Part shown: positions 31,151-33,393 of the stretch, one piece after another | Layout of the letters: each line of letters begins with the position of its first letter | Numbering within the stretch: position 1 is the first letter of the stretch | Origin: Myxococcota bacterium | GTDB lineage: Bacteria > Myxococcota_A > Polyangia > HGW-17 | Assembly (NCBI GenBank): GCA_018821305.1 | Contig: JAHJMN010000123.1 | Coordinates: 1-33,393, forward strand | DNA: 33,393 nucleotides | Direction of reading: 5' to 3' | Translations under genes and position numbers: made by a program | Notes under the pieces: model-generated | Seen by the model: only the letters and a program-made list of their open reading frames with translations | The model's database searches: none | Told to the model about the DNA's origin: nothing

Positions 31151-33250
31151 ATGAAGATAAGACTGTTAATATTATTGTCCATTTTAACTTTTAGTGCGTG
31201 TAACGGTAAGGATGACTATGAATCCACACCATCCCGCACAGTACAGAGTGAACTTCCAATTAAGAGGGTAGTTCTTTACCAGAACGGAGTTGCTTATATC
31301 GAAAGAAGCGGAAAGTTTACGGGGAAAGTTTTAAGCCTGAGAATTCGCCACGATCAGGTGCAGGATATCTTAAAAACCCTTACAGTTATTGATAAATCCG
31401 GTGGACATGCCGTGGCTATTTCTTTACCTGTTGAGAAAAATCAACTTGCAAAAATGGCGGAACTACCACCGCAGGTGCGGAGAAATGGTGGCCTTCTGGC
31501 TATTGCCATGGCCTTTCGTGGGGCAATGGCAAAGGTTGAAACCAGTGATGATACCTACCGTGGACGGATTGTAGGTGTCGAAAATTTTGGAAATGATAAG
31601 GAAAATAAATACAGGCTGACCCTTCTCAGAAACGGAAAACTGCTTGTTATTTCAATGGATAAAATCAATTCTTTGAAGGTTCTTGATAAAACATTAACAA
31701 TCGGGCTTGAAAAAAGTCTTGATATTTCATTGAACAAGGGAACCTGGAAACCTATTAATCTGGCGATAAATCTTTCCCATGCGGGAAGTCACAACTTAAT
31801 TGTAAGTTATGTTGTTGAAATGCCTATCTGGAAGCCCGCATATCGTCTTGTAGTCGGTGATAACGGTAAAGAAATCCTTCTGCAGGGTTGGTCTGTTGTG
31901 GATAATCTTTCCGGTGATGATTGGCGGAATGTTTATCTGTCTTTAACAGCGGGTACTCCTCTGGCATTCCGGTATGATCTTTACACTCCTCATTCCGTTC
32001 AGCGACCGGACCTTACACCCGCGGTAAATCGGGTTTCGGAAGCACCTCCTGCTCCTGTGGATGCTACTGCCGACGATAGTGAAATGGATGCCGCTCCTGC
32101 TCCCGCCTCGAAAAGTTTATCCATGGATGATAGTAAAAAAGACTACAGTCGTAGGCCCAAAAGGTCCCGCGGCAAATACTATAGCAGGCCAATAATTAAG
32201 AATGAACTGTCTGAAGCTCCCAGGATGGAGATCAGTGATATGAGGAGAAGTTTCAAAACCCTTGTTTCCGGCGCATCAGTGGGTAGTCTTTTCCGTTATG
32301 ATATTAAAAGTCCTGTAACAGTTCCGGATCGTTCTTCTGCTCTTGTTACTCTGATCAATAAAGATGTAGAGGGTGAAGATGTCCTTTATTTTATTTCTGA
32401 ATCCAGTGACCGTGTACCTTATAGAGCGATTCGCTTCAAAAATAAAAGTGGATATGTTCTCGAAAAGGGCCCCATTGCTATTTATCGAAAAGGCCAATTT
32501 GTGGGTGAAGCTTTAGGTGGTGTTATTGAAAAGAACGCCACTGCCTTTGTTCCTTATGCACGTGAAGGAAAGATTCACATCCATGTTGCTCAACAATGGC
32601 TGAATGAAGGGGAACGCCTCCTCAAGATTTCAAATGGAAACGTTGTGATTGAAGAGCGTAATATATATAAATATGTTTATGAAATTGAAAATCGCACAGG
32701 AGAAGAATTTACACTTTATATCAGACGCAATCGAAGAAGCGGCTGGAATCCTGCAAACAGTAAGTCGTTTATTTTTGAAAAAGATATTTATTATGTACCA
32801 GTTAAGTTAAAAACTGGGAAAAATAAAACGGAAATACGAGAGGAAACTCCTGTCCGAAGAACATATGGACTTTATTATTATAAAACTCACACATATCTTA
32901 AACTTTTCATTAAGAGCCCGGATCTTCCAGGTGCTCTTAAAGATAAACTTAAAGAAGTTTTAGATATTTATGAGGAAATAACTCAAGTCAAACTTAAGAT
33001 GGAAGAAATCAGTCGCTCTCGAAGTGTGCTTAATGATCAGCAGTATGAAGATCGTCGGAACCTGGAAGTACTCGGAAAGACTGGAAATAATGATCTACGA
33101 AGGAAGTTGCTGAAAAGAATTGAGAAAATCGCTGATGACCTGAGTAAACTCAATAGAGAATGGGTTGAACTCAATATGAAAAAAGGCGAGAAAGAACGTC
33201 GCATGTATGCTCTCTTTAAAATGATATCCTTCACTGCTCCTTCCAAATAG
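31151..33250 (+). CDS. DUF4139-type lipoprotein
   Basis: A 699-residue predicted lipoprotein (signal peptide with FSAC, Cys17). The N-terminal part, with RVVLYQNGVAYIERSG and then DQVQDILKTLTVID, and the later block beginning MPIWKPAYRLVV are typical of proteins with an N-terminal DUF4140-like and a C-terminal DUF4139 domain, a family of unknown biochemical role. A low-complexity Ala/Pro/Asp then Lys/Arg/Tyr insert lies at about 295-380, and the C-terminal 80-90 residues look like a coiled coil (charged heptads around KLKMEEISRSRS). The ORF extends to 31046, but the ATG at 31151 is preferred because it follows GAGAGGAG and starts a proper signal peptide. The TAG stop begins a family B repeat. 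Confidence 0.82.
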   Translation: MKIRLLILLSILTFSACNGKDDYESTPSRTVQSELPIKRVVLYQNGVAYIERSGKFTGKVLSLRIRHDQVQDILKTLTVIDKSGGHAVAISLPVEKNQLAKMAELPPQVRRNGGLLAIAMAFRGAMAKVETSDDTYRGRIVGVENFGNDKENKYRLTLLRNGKLLVISMDKINSLKVLDKTLTIGLEKSLDISLNKGTWKPINLAINLSHAGSHNLIVSYVVEMPIWKPAYRLVVGDNGKEILLQGWSVVDNLSGDDWRNVYLSLTAGTPLAFRYDLYTPHSVQRPDLTPAVNRVSEAPPAPVDATADDSEMDAAPAPASKSLSMDDSKKDYSRRPKRSRGKYYSRPIIKNELSEAPRMEISDMRRSFKTLVSGASVGSLFRYDIKSPVTVPDRSSALVTLINKDVEGEDVLYFISESSDRVPYRAIRFKNKSGYVLEKGPIAIYRKGQFVGEALGGVIEKNATAFVPYAREGKIHIHVAQQWLNEGERLLKISNGNVVIEERNIYKYVYEIENRTGEEFTLYIRRNRRSGWNPANSKSFIFEKDIYYVPVKLKTGKNKTEIREETPVRRTYGLYYYKTHTYLKLFIKSPDLPGALKDKLKEVLDIYEEITQVKLKMEEISRSRSVLNDQQYEDRRNLEVLGKTGNNDLRRKLLKRIEKIADDLSKLNREWVELNMKKGEKERRMYALFKMISFTAPSK

Positions 33251-33317
33251 TTCGTGTCCTGAAATTCAATTTTTGTCAAAATTGAGCATGTTTACGAAAA
33301 CATGCTATTCAGAACAC
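33248..33317 (+). repeat. Stop-codon-anchored structured repeat (family B) after the DUF4139 gene
   Basis: Begins with the gene's own TAG, then TTCGTGTCCTGAAAT. The outer arm GTGTCCTGAAAT (33254-33265) pairs with ATTCAGAACAC (33307-33317). Between them lie two perfect 8-bp hairpins: TCAATTTT/AAAATTGA (33266-33285) and GCATGTTT/AAACATGC (33286-33305). The inner hairpins share no sequence with other copies, but the three-stem layout is the same. Confidence 0.8.
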
Positions 33318-33346
33318 TACAATAATTTCAAGGTCTTCATTCTTAA

Positions 33347-33393
33347 TGTCCTGTGATAAAAATAGTCGTTACCTTGAAAAGATCGTATTACAG
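33347..33393 (-). repeat. Family B repeat cut by the window edge
   Basis: Plus-strand TGTCCTGT (33347-33354) is answered by ATTACAG at the edge. The intervening CTTGAAAAGATCGTAT matches the copy at the cheX 3' end. The orientation predicts a minus-strand gene ending just beyond the window. Confidence 0.6.

Overview
The window looks like chromosome from a Gram-negative bacterium of the old 'Deltaproteobacteria', most likely an AT-leaning relative of the Myxococcota. The evidence is a metalloprotease ending in a MYXO-CTERM-like tag (Cys-x-Cys, membrane helix, Arg/Lys), a lipoprotein resembling a myxobacterial family, a membrane-anchored Ser/Thr kinase with cysteine-bearing Sel1-like repeats, many lipoproteins and a long-form HflX. 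The phylum is an inference. No rRNA, tRNA, CRISPR array or complete transposon was seen.

Layout. Positions 1-1776 hold only repeats: hairpin-forming MITE-like elements around a tract of degenerate 42-bp tandem repeats. Then, on the minus strand, come an OPT-family transporter (1777-3912), two paralogous small lipoproteins (4040-4519 and 5264-5740) separated by a repeat-filled gap, and a 500-residue lipoprotein (5828-7330). A second repeat block (7344-7868) follows, then the coupled pair hflX-mscS (7866-10674). The centre is a chemosensory operon read right to left (10869-19000): STAS protein, cheA, cheW, cheB, cheR, cheY, HDOD protein, cheX. It has no receptor gene, a CheB with a decayed receiver, and a CheA carrying two CheW-like domains and its own receiver. 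Divergent from it is rph (19302-20009), convergent with a lipoprotein prolyl oligopeptidase (20001-22244). Next come a radical SAM/SPASM protein overlapping the end of a secreted metalloprotease, and a possible 57-codon ORF. The plus-strand genes to the right edge are a lipoprotein, an acidic amino-acid symporter, a Ser/Thr kinase overlapping crcB, and a DUF4139-type lipoprotein.

The most interesting signal is not a gene. A short structured repeat (core TAGTTCGTGTCCTG or TAGTTACTGTCCTG on the gene's sense strand) sits at the 3' ends of several unrelated genes. In three cases its first three bases are the gene's own TAG stop codon. Two near-complete copies differ by compensatory base-pair changes in an inner hairpin, and a third has entirely different inner hairpins in the same three-stem layout. 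This points to selection on structure, perhaps an mRNA 3'-end element or a small mobile element targeting TAG.
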